Origin: Thiomicrorhabdus sp965603495
GTDB taxonomy: Bacteria > Pseudomonadota > Gammaproteobacteria > Thiomicrospirales > Thiomicrospiraceae
DNA: 64,000 bases
Direction of reading: 5' to 3'
Assembly (NCBI GenBank): GCA_965603495.1
Contig: CBFDDF010000009.1
Location: 1-64,000, forward strand
The translations under genes and the position numbers were made by a program. Below, in pieces: positions 17,461 through 26,603 of this stretch; position 1 is the first letter of the stretch, and the number at the start of each line of letters is the position of its first letter. Under the pieces are notes generated by a model. The model was not told where the DNA came from. It worked only from the letters and a program-made list of their open reading frames with translations, and made no database searches.

Positions 17461-18525
17461 ATGACTGAAGTTTTAAACGCTCTACCCTACCTGATTATTG
17501 GCAGCCTACTTGGCGCGACGCTCAATTATTTTCAATTTGGATTTAGTAGTAGCTTTCGAGCATTGATTCTTGAAAAAAACACCCTTGGATTTCGGGCTTT
17601 AATCTGGATGCTAGCCCTAGCAATGCTTTTATTTGCCCCGTTATTGGCCATGGAATCCTGGCAAGACCAGACCTTTCAAGGATTTATTAGGTTACTCAGC
17701 CTTGCCATTCCGATTGGCGCATTTTTATTCGGCATCGGCATGCAGATTGGGTGCGGTTGCACTTCTGGCACGCTTAATCGAGTTGGGCAACTACAACCCC
17801 TTTCAGTCGTCACTTTAGGATTTATGATTGTCGGCGGAACTTTGGCAGCCGCTACCTTTAGTGAATGGAAATCGCTACCGGCTTTGGAGCCTTTTGTTTT
17901 TCAACTCAGTTTTGGCTGGTTACCAGGCCTATTCATTCAATTATTACTGTTAATTACCCTCTACATAATCTTAGTGCGTTATGAGCGAAATAAAACAGGA
18001 CAGGTCAGCCCCCTCTTTATAAAACAAAAACGTTTGCAGGGCTTTCATCCCTTTTTGCTAGCTGGATTAGCGCTTGCGGCACTCAACGCCTCACTGTTGT
18101 TTTTTACCGGCAGCCCTTGGTCAATTGCCTCCGTATTTCCATTTTGGGGCAGCCAAATAATCGATTGGCTACAACTGCCTATCGATTGGTATTTCTGGGA
18201 CTACACCCAAGAAAACACCACCCGCATGAATCAACAATTGTTTGAGCACCCTGTTAGCCTGACCACCTTCGGTGTGATTTTAGGGGCTCTGATTGTTTCG
18301 ATTGTGCATCCTCGAACTAAAATCAAGGTCTCCTGTAACGGCTTAATGATGAGCATGGCTGGTGGACTCATTATGGGCTTTGGTGCAGTGATGGCATCCG
18401 GTTGTAATATTGGCGCCTTCTTCAGTGGTGTGGCATCGGGAAGTTTGCATGGCTGGGTCTGGTTAATCTTCGCTTTCCTGGGCAATATTGTTGGACTAAA
18501 AATCAGAAACCGAATTTTGAGATAA
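17461..18525 (+). CDS. YeeE/YedE family thiosulfate transporter
   Basis: 354 residues from ATG 17461, polytopic with about nine membrane helices. Two family signatures are visible, each centred on a membrane cysteine: G-C-G-C-T-S-G-T-L and A-S-G-C-N-I-G-A-F-F-S-G. In TsuA/YeeE proteins such conserved cysteines relay thiosulfate across the inner membrane. An upstream TTG at 17404 is in frame, but GAAAGGG lies 10 bases before 17461 and that start gives a better N-terminus. A thiosulfate importer fits a sulfur-oxidising lifestyle. The exact substrate is inferred from family membership. Confidence 0.85.
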   Translation: MTEVLNALPYLIIGSLLGATLNYFQFGFSSSFRALILEKNTLGFRALIWMLALAMLLFAPLLAMESWQDQTFQGFIRLLSLAIPIGAFLFGIGMQIGCGCTSGTLNRVGQLQPLSVVTLGFMIVGGTLAAATFSEWKSLPALEPFVFQLSFGWLPGLFIQLLLLITLYIILVRYERNKTGQVSPLFIKQKRLQGFHPFLLAGLALAALNASLLFFTGSPWSIASVFPFWGSQIIDWLQLPIDWYFWDYTQENTTRMNQQLFEHPVSLTTFGVILGALIVSIVHPRTKIKVSCNGLMMSMAGGLIMGFGAVMASGCNIGAFFSGVASGSLHGWVWLIFAFLGNIVGLKIRNRILR

Positions 18526-18585
18526 TGATTGGAATTGACTGGGTTTTAAAACGGCATGATTTTTTTGCTGTCGCTACCTAAACAA

Positions 18586-19776
18586 CTATTGCGGCGTAGC
18601 GATTCGTCCCGCCAAAGCCCCTGCTATGATGACAAAGGCTGCAGCAATAAATAGACAGGCTTCCATGCCCGCAATTTGATAGACATAACCCGATAACACC
18701 GTTCCCGTTAAACGTCCGCCCGCATTAGCCATATAATAAAAACCGACATCTTTAGAAGCGCCATCAGCATCGGCGTAAGAGACTATAAGGTAAGAATGCA
18801 CTGCGGAATTGAGGGCGAACAACACGCCGAACAAACCCAAGCCAACCAAAAGAATCCATTGTGGTTCATAAGCCAAGGTTAAGCCCATCATCGCCGGAAT
18901 GGTGGCCAAGCCAAACGCCAATAACATCGCAGTCTTTGCCGTCGGTAGATTGCCTTTTTTAATCCCCGTAAGTTCCGGCGCACTGGCTTGAATAAAGCCA
19001 TAAGCGATAATCCAGATTGCCATATACAAACCAATATCGGTGTGTTCCCATTCCAGTACGCTAGCAAGATAGATGGGTAAGGCGACCACAAACCAAACAT
19101 CGCGTGCGCCAAACAGAAAAAAACGCGCCGCAGACAAACCATTGATTCGCGGACTTTTAGAAAACACTTCAGAAAACTTGGGTTTGTTTTTGGCTTTACC
19201 CAATTTCTCATCCAAGAACAGCATAGAGACCAGCAGTGCAATACTCAGCATCCCGGCCATTAAATAGAGCGCATTTTCAAATCCGACGGTTGTCAGTAAA
19301 AACGCCCCTAAGAAAAACCCAACGCCTTTTAGTGCATTTTTAGAGCCTGTCAACAAAGTGACCCAGCGATAAAGTTTAGCTTCCGCATCATCCGCTGCTT
19401 GAAGCAAGCTTTTGACACTACTTTTGGCGCTCATTTTATTGAGGTCTTTGGCAATACCCGACAAGGCCTGCGCAAGCATGACAAAACCAACGCTCAGCCA
19501 CTCTGGATTCACCGCTAACATAAGCAAAGCGGTTATCTGCAAAAATAGCCCGAAGTCCATGGTGACTTTAAGTCCTATCCTGGCACCTATCCAACCGCCG
19601 AAGAGATTGGTGACAATGCCGAAAAACTCATAAAATAGAAAAAGCATGGCAATTTCTAAGGGGCTATAACCCAACTGATAAAAAAACAGCAAAACCAACA
19701 TCCGCAAAGCGCCATCGGTCAGGGTAAATGCCCAATAATTAGCGGTGACAATGGCATATTGTTGTACTGCAGTCAT
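18586..19776 (-). CDS. arsJ: Organoarsenical efflux MFS transporter ArsJ
   Basis: 396 residues from ATG 19776, with 11-12 membrane helices. The N-terminal pattern Y-W-A-F-T-L-T-D-G-A-L-R and the G-I-A-K-D-L-N-K-M-S-A-K-S loop are typical of ArsJ, which exports 1-arseno-3-phosphoglycerate. AGAGGTG lies about 8 bases before this ATG; an upstream in-frame start at 19833 lacks such support. It follows the arsenate-linked GAPDH gene on the same strand, and the pair together removes arsenate from the cell. A palindrome copy sits between them. Confidence 0.93.
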   Translation of the reverse strand: MTAVQQYAIVTANYWAFTLTDGALRMLVLLFFYQLGYSPLEIAMLFLFYEFFGIVTNLFGGWIGARIGLKVTMDFGLFLQITALLMLAVNPEWLSVGFVMLAQALSGIAKDLNKMSAKSSVKSLLQAADDAEAKLYRWVTLLTGSKNALKGVGFFLGAFLLTTVGFENALYLMAGMLSIALLVSMLFLDEKLGKAKNKPKFSEVFSKSPRINGLSAARFFLFGARDVWFVVALPIYLASVLEWEHTDIGLYMAIWIIAYGFIQASAPELTGIKKGNLPTAKTAMLLAFGLATIPAMMGLTLAYEPQWILLVGLGLFGVLFALNSAVHSYLIVSYADADGASKDVGFYYMANAGGRLTGTVLSGYVYQIAGMEACLFIAAAFVIIAGALAGRIATPQ

Positions 19777-19812
19777 TCCAAACACCTCTTTAAAATCCTC
19801 AAATAAAAATCC

Positions 19813-19824
19813 ACCAGGCCTGGT
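19813..19824. repeat. Dispersed palindrome copy 6 (exact)
   Basis: Exact ACCAGGCCTGGT in the 107-base gap between the GAPDH gene and arsJ, inside a presumed operon. Confidence 0.9.
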
Positions 19825-19883
19825 AGATTTCATTTGAGTCTTAAATTAAACGTTAAGCTGGTTCAACACCATTGAGTGAACGG

Positions 19884-20897
19884 TTAAACGGACTTATTCA
19901 GTTTACCTACTTTAACAGCAAGTTCCATCATTCTGGCAACATAACCCATCTCGTTATCATACCAGGCAAGCACTTTTAATTGTGTGCCACCGACCACCAT
20001 AGTGGAAAGCGCATCAATCACCGAAGAGTGTAAATCCCCTTCATAATCGACTGAAACCAATGGACGCGTTTCATAGCCTAAAATATCTTTTAGATAGGTC
20101 TGAGAAGCCTGTTTAAATAATTCATTCACCTCTTCGACCGTTACCTCACGCTGCATTTCCAGCACTAAATCCGTCAAGGAAGCATTCATTAAAGGCACGC
20201 GTACCGCCAAACCGTTTAACCGACCATTTAATTCAGGAAAAATAGAACCAATCGCTTTCGCTGAACCTGTCGTGGTGGGAATCAGCGATTCAAAGCTTGC
20301 TCTCGCTCGACGTAAATCTTTATGTCCATGATCCACCACTTTTTGAGTATTGGTACGATCATGCATCGAGGTAATCATGCCGTGTTTAATGCCTATTTGT
20401 TCATGTAAAACCTTAATCACTGGCGCAATGCAGTTGGTAGTGCAAGAAGCAGCCGTAATAATTGAATCTAAACCAGGCTCAAAAATATCATCATTAATCC
20501 CCATGACAATATTCTTAACGCCTTCATTCATAGGTGCCGCCACAATCACTTGCTTAATGCCTTGATCTAAATAAGCCTGAAGACTTTCACGGCTTCGAAA
20601 TTTACCGGTGGCCTCAATCACGACATCCACTTCTAGTGCAGCCCAATCCACAGCTGAAATATCAGTATATTGAGAATAACTCATAGCGTGTTCGCCAATA
20701 ATGATTTGATCTGCATCTTCATGGGCTTCATGATGCCAACGGCCATGTACCGAATCAAAATTTAAAAGATGAGCCGAGCCATAGGCATCGGTGGCGATTT
20801 CATTGATATGCACGAACTCGATTCCCGGCCAGTCATAGGCAACTCTTAACGCCATACGCCCCATACGGCCAAATCCATTAATCGCGACTTTAATCAT
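19884..20897 (-). CDS. ArsJ-associated glyceraldehyde-3-phosphate dehydrogenase
   Basis: 337 residues. NAD-binding motif I-N-G-F-G-R-M-G-R at the N-terminus and the catalytic Cys of A-S-C-T-T-N-C at about residue 152. It differs from glycolytic GAPDH and matches the arsenic-operon form: this family uses arsenate in place of phosphate to form 1-arseno-3-phosphoglycerate, which ArsJ pumps out. It lies between arsR (upstream) and arsJ (downstream), all on the minus strand, which is strong context support. Confidence 0.93.
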   Translation of the reverse strand: MIKVAINGFGRMGRMALRVAYDWPGIEFVHINEIATDAYGSAHLLNFDSVHGRWHHEAHEDADQIIIGEHAMSYSQYTDISAVDWAALEVDVVIEATGKFRSRESLQAYLDQGIKQVIVAAPMNEGVKNIVMGINDDIFEPGLDSIITAASCTTNCIAPVIKVLHEQIGIKHGMITSMHDRTNTQKVVDHGHKDLRRARASFESLIPTTTGSAKAIGSIFPELNGRLNGLAVRVPLMNASLTDLVLEMQREVTVEEVNELFKQASQTYLKDILGYETRPLVSVDYEGDLHSSVIDALSTMVVGGTQLKVLAWYDNEMGYVARMMELAVKVGKLNKSV

Positions 20898-21040
20898 GTT
20901 ACCTTCCCCATTTTATCAATATTTTTACTTATAAATTTGCATAGGCGCATATTCTAACGCCTACAGATTACATAAATATGACAAATACATTTATTTACAA
21001 AATAAATAATTCTGGGAAATGGTAAAAAGGCACAAACTTC

Positions 21041-21382
21041 CTAACAGCAACTCTTACCAGAATATTTGAGTAAATCTTCAGAGAGAATTGAATTGCTTTG
21101 TGAATAGCTTTGCAAAGCTTGTAAAACAGATTTTGACAGAGCGTTCAGTACCGGACTGACTGAGTAATGCATCCAGACACCCTCTCGCCGTGCACTGACT
21201 AGATTCGCTTTACGTAAATAAGCAAGATGCCGAGAGATAACACTTTGCGGCACTTCCAAAACCGTCATCAAATCACACACACAAATTTCATGCTCTGCGT
21301 GAATTAACAGGTTTAAAATGCGTAACCTAACGGGCTCCGACAAGGATTTAAACAATAATGCGGTACTTTCTAACTGATTCAT
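21041..21382 (-). CDS. arsR: ArsR-family arsenic-responsive repressor
   Basis: 113 residues with a winged helix-turn-helix (about 15-95). The metalloid-binding C-V-C-D-L motif lies in the recognition-helix region, the classical As(III) site. The C-terminus ends in a vicinal Cys pair (S-C-C), which could add a thiol ligand. It leads the set arsR-GAPDH-arsJ, with a 143-base gap to the GAPDH gene. It is probably autoregulatory. I did not find a clear operator palindrome. Confidence 0.93.
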   Translation of the reverse strand: MNQLESTALLFKSLSEPVRLRILNLLIHAEHEICVCDLMTVLEVPQSVISRHLAYLRKANLVSARREGVWMHYSVSPVLNALSKSVLQALQSYSQSNSILSEDLLKYSGKSCC

Positions 21383-21490
21383 AATTAAAAGAAAACTCTA
21401 TTTTATCGTGTCTTTATTGCTAAACTAGGTAAAAATAACCAGCAGTGCTGTGCAATATAAGAATTTGCTAAACTGTTTACCAATTTTCTA

Positions 21491-21496
21491 TATAAT
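21491..21496 (+). promoter_or_regulatory. Candidate -10 box of mqo
   Basis: A perfect TATAAT lies 55 bases before the mqo ATG, in the divergent region shared with arsR. No good -35 hexamer is found at 16-18 bases, so support is weak. Confidence 0.3.
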
Positions 21497-21551
21497 ACCT
21501 CGTTTTGCAAAATCGCATTCATTAGAGTGAAATCCGGGACCGTTTAAATAA

Positions 21552-22895
21552 ATGAAGAATCGTATGTTTGATGTTGTTATTGTGGGTGGTGGAATTTCAG
21601 GCTGTGCCTTAACTTATGTATTGTCTAAATACACCGATGTTAAGTCGATTGCAGTTCTGGAAAAATACGGCTCACTTGCGCCTCTCAACTCAAACGCCCG
21701 CGCTAACAGCCAAACGTTGCACTGTGGTGATATTGAAACCAATTATAAGCTTGAAAAAGCCAAATTAGTTAAGCAGCAAGCCAATATGCTAGTCCACTAT
21801 GCCGACTTGGTTGATAAAAACGACTTTCTATTTAAGTTTCCGAAAATGATTCTAGCGGTCGGTGAAGAGGAATGCGCACGTTTAGAAAAACGTCATGCCG
21901 AATTTGCCGAGGACTTCCCTTACATGGAACTCTGGGATGCAAAACGCATTGCCGAAGTCGAACCTGCAGTCGCCTTAATCGATGGCAAACCCCGTCCTGA
22001 AAAAATCCTTGCTTGTGGTTGTACCGATGAATACTCAGCGGTGAACTTTGGTAATCTCTCAAAATCTTTCATTAACAGTGCGCGTAATACCAACACTGAA
22101 TTAAATGTTTCTTTAAGCTCTAAAGTTGAGAAGATTACCCAGTTCGATGACCACTACGAACTACAAACGTCTCAGGGCACATTTATGGCGCGCTTTGTTG
22201 TAGTGTCTGCGGGTGCGCACAGTCTATTACTTGCCAACCAACTGGGTCACGGTCTGGACATGTCCGTTTTACCGATGGCAGGCAGCTTCTACTATGTGCC
22301 TAAAATGCTAAATGGTAAGGTTTATACTATGCAAAATGACAAGCTACCATTTGCCGCTTTGCACGGAGATCCTGACTTAATCGAATTGGATAAAACCCGC
22401 TTAGGGCCTACAGCATTGGTACTGCCAAAATTGGAGCGTTATACCGGTGGTACCTATTGGGATTTCTGGAAGAGTTTAAAGTTAGATGGCAAAGTGATTC
22501 GTGTCTTCTGGGATTTGATGAAAGACAGCACTATTCGTAATTATATTTTTAGAAATTTTGCCTTTGAAATCCCTTGGATTCGTAGAAAACTGTTTGCGAA
22601 AGATGCGCAAAAAATTATCCCAGGACTAAAAGCAGAAGACTTAGAGTATGCCGCAGGCATTGGTGGCTTACGCCCTCAGGTCATCAATAAAACCAAGATG
22701 GTACTACAGCTTGGAGAAGCTAGCATTGTCCCTGAAGGTGAAAACCTCATTTTCAATATGACACCTTCACCCGGTGCGACGACTTGTCTGGGCAATGCTT
22801 ACCGAGATGCTCAAATCATCTGTGAACGTCTAGGCATTAACATTGATGATGAGTTGCTGTCAAAAGAACTGCTCGATGGCCAAGCCTGTCTCTAA
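21552..22895 (+). CDS. mqo: Malate:quinone oxidoreductase (Campylobacterota type)
   Basis: 447 residues. FAD-binding G-G-G-I-S-G-C at about 12-18. Landmarks S-N-A-R-A-N-S-Q-T-L-H, A-G-S-F-Y-Y-V-P, L-P-F-A-A-L-H-G-D-P-D and the C-terminal N-M-T-P-S-P-G-A-T correspond, as I recall it, to the 450-residue Helicobacter/Campylobacter enzyme rather than the longer E. coli Mqo. It oxidises malate to oxaloacetate and passes electrons to quinone. Met5 is an alternative start. The gene is followed 37 bases later by a COG0523 GTPase gene. Confidence 0.88.
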   Translation: MKNRMFDVVIVGGGISGCALTYVLSKYTDVKSIAVLEKYGSLAPLNSNARANSQTLHCGDIETNYKLEKAKLVKQQANMLVHYADLVDKNDFLFKFPKMILAVGEEECARLEKRHAEFAEDFPYMELWDAKRIAEVEPAVALIDGKPRPEKILACGCTDEYSAVNFGNLSKSFINSARNTNTELNVSLSSKVEKITQFDDHYELQTSQGTFMARFVVVSAGAHSLLLANQLGHGLDMSVLPMAGSFYYVPKMLNGKVYTMQNDKLPFAALHGDPDLIELDKTRLGPTALVLPKLERYTGGTYWDFWKSLKLDGKVIRVFWDLMKDSTIRNYIFRNFAFEIPWIRRKLFAKDAQKIIPGLKAEDLEYAAGIGGLRPQVINKTKMVLQLGEASIVPEGENLIFNMTPSPGATTCLGNAYRDAQIICERLGINIDDELLSKELLDGQACL

Positions 22896-22932
22896 ACAGT
22901 TATTAATCGACTCTTCCCGAAATCTTACTGAC

Positions 22933-24009
22933 ATGCCTCAATTAAACTCCCTTCCCACACACCTCATCACAGGTCTATTGGGGAGTGGGAAAACCACCAC
23001 ACTCAGACAACTCCTGCTACAAAAACCCCCACATGAAAGATGGGGCATCATCATCAATGAATTTGGTGAAGTCGATATTGATGCCGCGACTTTGCAAAGC
23101 CAAGATTCTAACGATGCTGTGTTTTCTGTCTCAGGCGGTTGTGTTTGCTGTAGCGCACAACACGGTTTAACCCAAGCGATTAATCAGCTACTCTCTGAAT
23201 CAATCGAAAATCCAATCAGCCGATTATTTATCGAGCCAACAGGTTTAGGCCATCCTGCTAAAATCATTGACACCCTTACTCAATCTCAGTTTGTAAGACC
23301 ACTCTCTCTGCAGAAAATTGTCTGCGTTATTACGCCGCAACAACTCACGCCTTTGCGTTGGCAAAAGTCGGCTGTCATGCGTGATTTAGTTACACTCGCA
23401 GATATTATCCTACTTAATAAAACCGATTTAAGCAGTGTCGATGAAGCCCATATCGGACTCGAACTTCTGCAGAACTGCTATCCACCCAAAACACAGATAA
23501 AACTAAGCCAACAAGGCAGCATTCCTTTGACAGACATCCTCGGTCCAAAGCTGAGTAACAGCTGCAAAAATCGGAACAACTTTACCATTTTAAGTTCTTT
23601 GGAAGGCTTTACCCATCACCGAAATCAAACCGCACACACTTCAAAAGCAGTTGAATCTTCTCTACCAGGCGTCAATCAGTGTTTAGTACAGATTGCATCG
23701 GATACGACTGATTTAACGTCCATTGGTTGGATTTTCCATCCAAAAATTCAATTTAATCGTATTCAACTCAAAACTTTTTTTGCAACCATGGCACCTGTTT
23801 TAGTACGTGCCAAAGGCATCCTAAAAACCGGTAATGAATGGCAACTTGTCAACTGGAGTGATGAAACACTCAGTTTTGAAGACATTGCCTGGCGCCAGGA
23901 TAGTCGACTAGAATTACTCTTCAGCGACTCAATAAATAACAATCTCGAATCCCTTAAAGATCATAAGGGCATTGAAAATCAACTACTTAGCTGTATTAGC
24001 AAAACTTAG
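22933..24009 (+). CDS. COG0523 (CobW/ZigA-like) metal-chaperone GTPase
   Basis: 358 residues from ATG 22933. Walker A G-L-L-G-S-G-K-T-T at about 15-23, the metal-binding C-x-C-C motif in G-G-C-V-C-C-S, the E-P-T-G-L-G-H-P motif, a N-K-T-D guanine motif and the C-terminal CobW domain. Members act as GTP-driven metal chaperones, several of them for zinc. ATGs further upstream (22876, 22843) overlap mqo and add an atypical Cys-rich leader. Immediate proximity to folE2, the zinc-independent cyclohydrolase, suggests a low-zinc role; I found no Zur box. Confidence 0.85.
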   Translation: MPQLNSLPTHLITGLLGSGKTTTLRQLLLQKPPHERWGIIINEFGEVDIDAATLQSQDSNDAVFSVSGGCVCCSAQHGLTQAINQLLSESIENPISRLFIEPTGLGHPAKIIDTLTQSQFVRPLSLQKIVCVITPQQLTPLRWQKSAVMRDLVTLADIILLNKTDLSSVDEAHIGLELLQNCYPPKTQIKLSQQGSIPLTDILGPKLSNSCKNRNNFTILSSLEGFTHHRNQTAHTSKAVESSLPGVNQCLVQIASDTTDLTSIGWIFHPKIQFNRIQLKTFFATMAPVLVRAKGILKTGNEWQLVNWSDETLSFEDIAWRQDSRLELLFSDSINNNLESLKDHKGIENQLLSCISKT

Positions 24010-24173
24010 TAATCTACCCTTATAAAAAAACAATCGTGAGTAATACCCCACCTTTTAGGTCAATTATTTGCTAAAATCCTGCGTTACTTTTTAATCTACC
24101 GTGTGTAGCCTTAAATTAGGCGCTATTGCCCAATTTGAATTTAATCGAACTCACACCTACCGAAGGAAATTGC

Positions 24174-25133
24174 ATGACCAAGCACATGCCCGACATCGCG
24201 TGCCAACCGCACCAAGCCCCTCAAGGGAAACTCAACTGGGTAGGAATGAGCGGAATTGAACTGCCCATTTTGGTTCAACAAGGTTTAGATCCTAAAAATA
24301 GCGTTCGTTTATCTTCTAAGGCTCAAGCCTACGTGAGCCTAGACGACCCTATGAGTAAAGGCATCCACATGTCTCGCTTATATCTCATATTGGATCAAAT
24401 GGGCACTCAAGAGAACTTAACGCCAAACCGCATTAAAGTCATTCTTGAAGCTTTCATAGAGTCACATCAAGACCTAAGTAACCAAGCGTTCGTTGAATTC
24501 AAATTTGATTATTATGAGCGTCGCCAGTCACTCAAAAGTGACAACAGTGGTTGGAAACATTACCCAACCACCATTCGTGGTGAAATTCGCCAAGGTAAGT
24601 TTGAGTGTGAAGTATCGATTGAAATTCCATACTCATCAACCTGCCCATGCTCTGCTGCTTTGTCACGCCAACTGATTCAGGAAGCCTTTGAAAAACAGTT
24701 TAATGAACAAGCTGAAAAAGGTCTGGATTATCAAACAGTGATCGATTGGTTAGGCACGCCGGAAGGCATCAATGCAACGCCTCACAGCCAGCGCTCTTAT
24801 GCGCAGGTTAAGGTTAAGGTTGTTGAATCTGATCAGCTTGAAATTTCAACTTTAATCAACCAGCTTGAAGATGCGGTACAAACCCCGGTTCAGGCGGTCG
24901 TTAAGCGTGAAGATGAGCAAGAGTTTGCGCGTTTAAATGCGTCAAACTTAATGTTCTGTGAGGACGCTAGCCGACGTGTGCAAAGTAAACTCGACGAGTG
25001 TCCTGAGTACAGCGATTATTGGGTACGTGTTAACCACTTAGAAAGCCTGCATCCACATGATGCCGTTGCCATTGTCACCAAAGGCATTGAAAATGGTTAT
25101 ATTGATGAACCTAATCTAATGGACCCTATGTAA
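24174..25133 (+). CDS. folE2: GTP cyclohydrolase FolE2 (type IB)
   Basis: 319 residues from ATG 24174, preceded by AAGGAA at good spacing; an earlier in-frame start at 24126 is unnecessary. Family marks: L-P-I-x-V near 43 and the conserved catalytic C-P-C-S-A-A-L-S-R motif near 158. FolE2 converts GTP to 7,8-dihydroneopterin triphosphate, the first step of folate, pterin and queuosine synthesis. It can work with metals other than zinc. It follows the COG0523 GTPase on the same strand, with a 164-base gap. Confidence 0.95.
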   Translation: MTKHMPDIACQPHQAPQGKLNWVGMSGIELPILVQQGLDPKNSVRLSSKAQAYVSLDDPMSKGIHMSRLYLILDQMGTQENLTPNRIKVILEAFIESHQDLSNQAFVEFKFDYYERRQSLKSDNSGWKHYPTTIRGEIRQGKFECEVSIEIPYSSTCPCSAALSRQLIQEAFEKQFNEQAEKGLDYQTVIDWLGTPEGINATPHSQRSYAQVKVKVVESDQLEISTLINQLEDAVQTPVQAVVKREDEQEFARLNASNLMFCEDASRRVQSKLDECPEYSDYWVRVNHLESLHPHDAVAIVTKGIENGYIDEPNLMDPM

Positions 25134-25156
25134 GCCATACAGGTCCATACTCTACC

Positions 25157-25195
25157 AAAGCCGATTTAAGTTCCTCTTAAATCGGCTTTTTTGTT
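25157..25195 (+). terminator. Terminator of folE2
   Basis: Fourteen-base arms AAAGCCGATTTAAG (25157-25170) and CTTAAATCGGCTTT enclose a 4-base loop and run into T6-type sequence. It begins 24 bases after the folE2 stop. Confidence 0.95.
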
Positions 25196-25212
25196 TCTGA
25201 AAATTAAAACCT

Positions 25213-25224
25213 ACCAGGCCTGGT
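25213..25224. repeat. Dispersed palindrome copy 7 (exact)
   Basis: Exact ACCAGGCCTGGT with T/A flanks, between the folE2 terminator and the terminator of the convergent MBL-fold gene. Confidence 0.9.
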
Positions 25225-25301
25225 AACGTTTAATCAACACATTTGACCGACTTAAAATCTGGGTATTTTGATGACTCTTGATTCAATCTTTAGTCCAGAA
25301 A

Positions 25302-25325
25302 AGCAAAAACCGCCAAAAGGCGGTT
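25302..25325 (-). terminator. Terminator of the MBL-fold gene
   Basis: Minus strand AACCGCC-TTTT-GGCGGTT followed by a T run and GC, 28 bases past the stop at 25353. Confidence 0.85.
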
Positions 25326-25352
25326 AGTATTTTGAAAAGTAAAAGCCTGAAA

Positions 25353-26465
25353 TCAGAAAGCGCCACCTAAGATTTCTTTGTAGACATGTCTTGCATTATT
25401 GGTTGCGGCCTGTGCAAAGACAGGGCGGTCTTTATACATTGACTGATCAATGTTCATTGCATCCTCTACCGTACCACCTGCATCTACTACTTTCTGAACT
25501 TCAGTATGCAAATAAACAAGATAATCGTACATTTGGCGCTTAGCCGTCGCCATATCTGTTGGCGTACCATGTCCGGGAATGACCGTGGTGTCAGCTGGAA
25601 TAGTATCCATCATTTTTTTGTAAGATTCTTGCCAAGCATAGGAATTGGTATAACCAAAGAATACCGGCATACGTTCATTAAAACCTAAGTCTCCCGTTAA
25701 GATGACTTTACGTGAAGGCACATAGGCACTAGTAGAAGCTGGCGTATGCCCTGGACCAAAGTCTTGCAAAATAACGGTTTCTCCACCGCCAACATCAATG
25801 GTCATCGGACCATCAAAGGTCGTGAATTTTTCGGTCACATTACGAGCAGAACTGGTGATGTTTTTTCCGACTCGTTCAGACCACTCCGCTTTAATTGAAT
25901 CAAACCCTGCATTGTACTCATCATTTGCCATGGTACTAGAATAGAGATTTTTAACTCCAATATCTGCCCAATAACTTGCTCCTAAATAAGCGTGTCCTTG
26001 ACTATTCTCTACCGCAAGCCACTTGACCGGCTTATCAGTAACCTGCTTAATTTGCTGATGTAATGAAAACGCTAAAGCCGTATTTGCACCAGCATTAAAG
26101 ACAAAAACACCATCTTCGAAAACCATAAACGAGAGGTTATTATTTAACCCAAAGTTCGCTGGCGTATGCCAAATCATACTCCCCACAACGGTATAAACAC
26201 CGTCAGTGACTTTGACCGCTTTTGGAATTGACAATGCTTCACCAATATAACCGACTTTTCGTTCTGTCTTAAGAACATCATCTGCATACGCATTTGCAGC
26301 ATCCGTTAACACATTGCTATAAGTCTGCACCTCTTGCGCGTAGGCCTTAAAACCTTGTATATAAGGGTCTTCTGAAGCATTGCTGGATGCCATAGCGGAT
26401 GTGTTTAAAAACCCCATCAGCAGCACGAGTTTAGAAAGAGAAAACGCCATTGTTTTTGTATTCAT
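25353..26465 (-). CDS. Periplasmic MBL-fold protein with altered metal motif
   Basis: 370 residues. A signal peptide ends at about 26 (A-M-A|S) and a metallo-beta-lactamase fold spans about 80-310. Later metal ligands are present: F-G-P-G-H-T-P, T-G-D-L and V-I-P-G-H-G. The usual first motif HxHxDH is replaced by E-N-S-Q-G-H at about 151-156, so two of the zinc-1 histidines and the catalytic Asp are missing. It resembles exported MBL proteins found near sulfur or quinoprotein systems, but its substrate is unknown. GAGGG precedes the ATG. Confidence 0.8.
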   Translation of the reverse strand: MNTKTMAFSLSKLVLLMGFLNTSAMASSNASEDPYIQGFKAYAQEVQTYSNVLTDAANAYADDVLKTERKVGYIGEALSIPKAVKVTDGVYTVVGSMIWHTPANFGLNNNLSFMVFEDGVFVFNAGANTALAFSLHQQIKQVTDKPVKWLAVENSQGHAYLGASYWADIGVKNLYSSTMANDEYNAGFDSIKAEWSERVGKNITSSARNVTEKFTTFDGPMTIDVGGGETVILQDFGPGHTPASTSAYVPSRKVILTGDLGFNERMPVFFGYTNSYAWQESYKKMMDTIPADTTVIPGHGTPTDMATAKRQMYDYLVYLHTEVQKVVDAGGTVEDAMNIDQSMYKDRPVFAQAATNNARHVYKEILGGAF

Positions 26466-26603
26466 AGAAAACCCTCAAAGTGAAATTTTAAGACTCATTA
26501 GAACTAATCAAAACTTATTACAGTTTATTAAGCATAAGCAGTAATTATAACCACAGTATTGTTATTTACTCATCATACCATTATTAATCCTAATGGATTA
26601 TCA

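Noticed and set aside
24010..24173. Zur box or preQ1-type riboswitch upstream of folE2
   Set aside because: No palindromic Zur-like site and no recognisable aptamer core in the 164-base gap.
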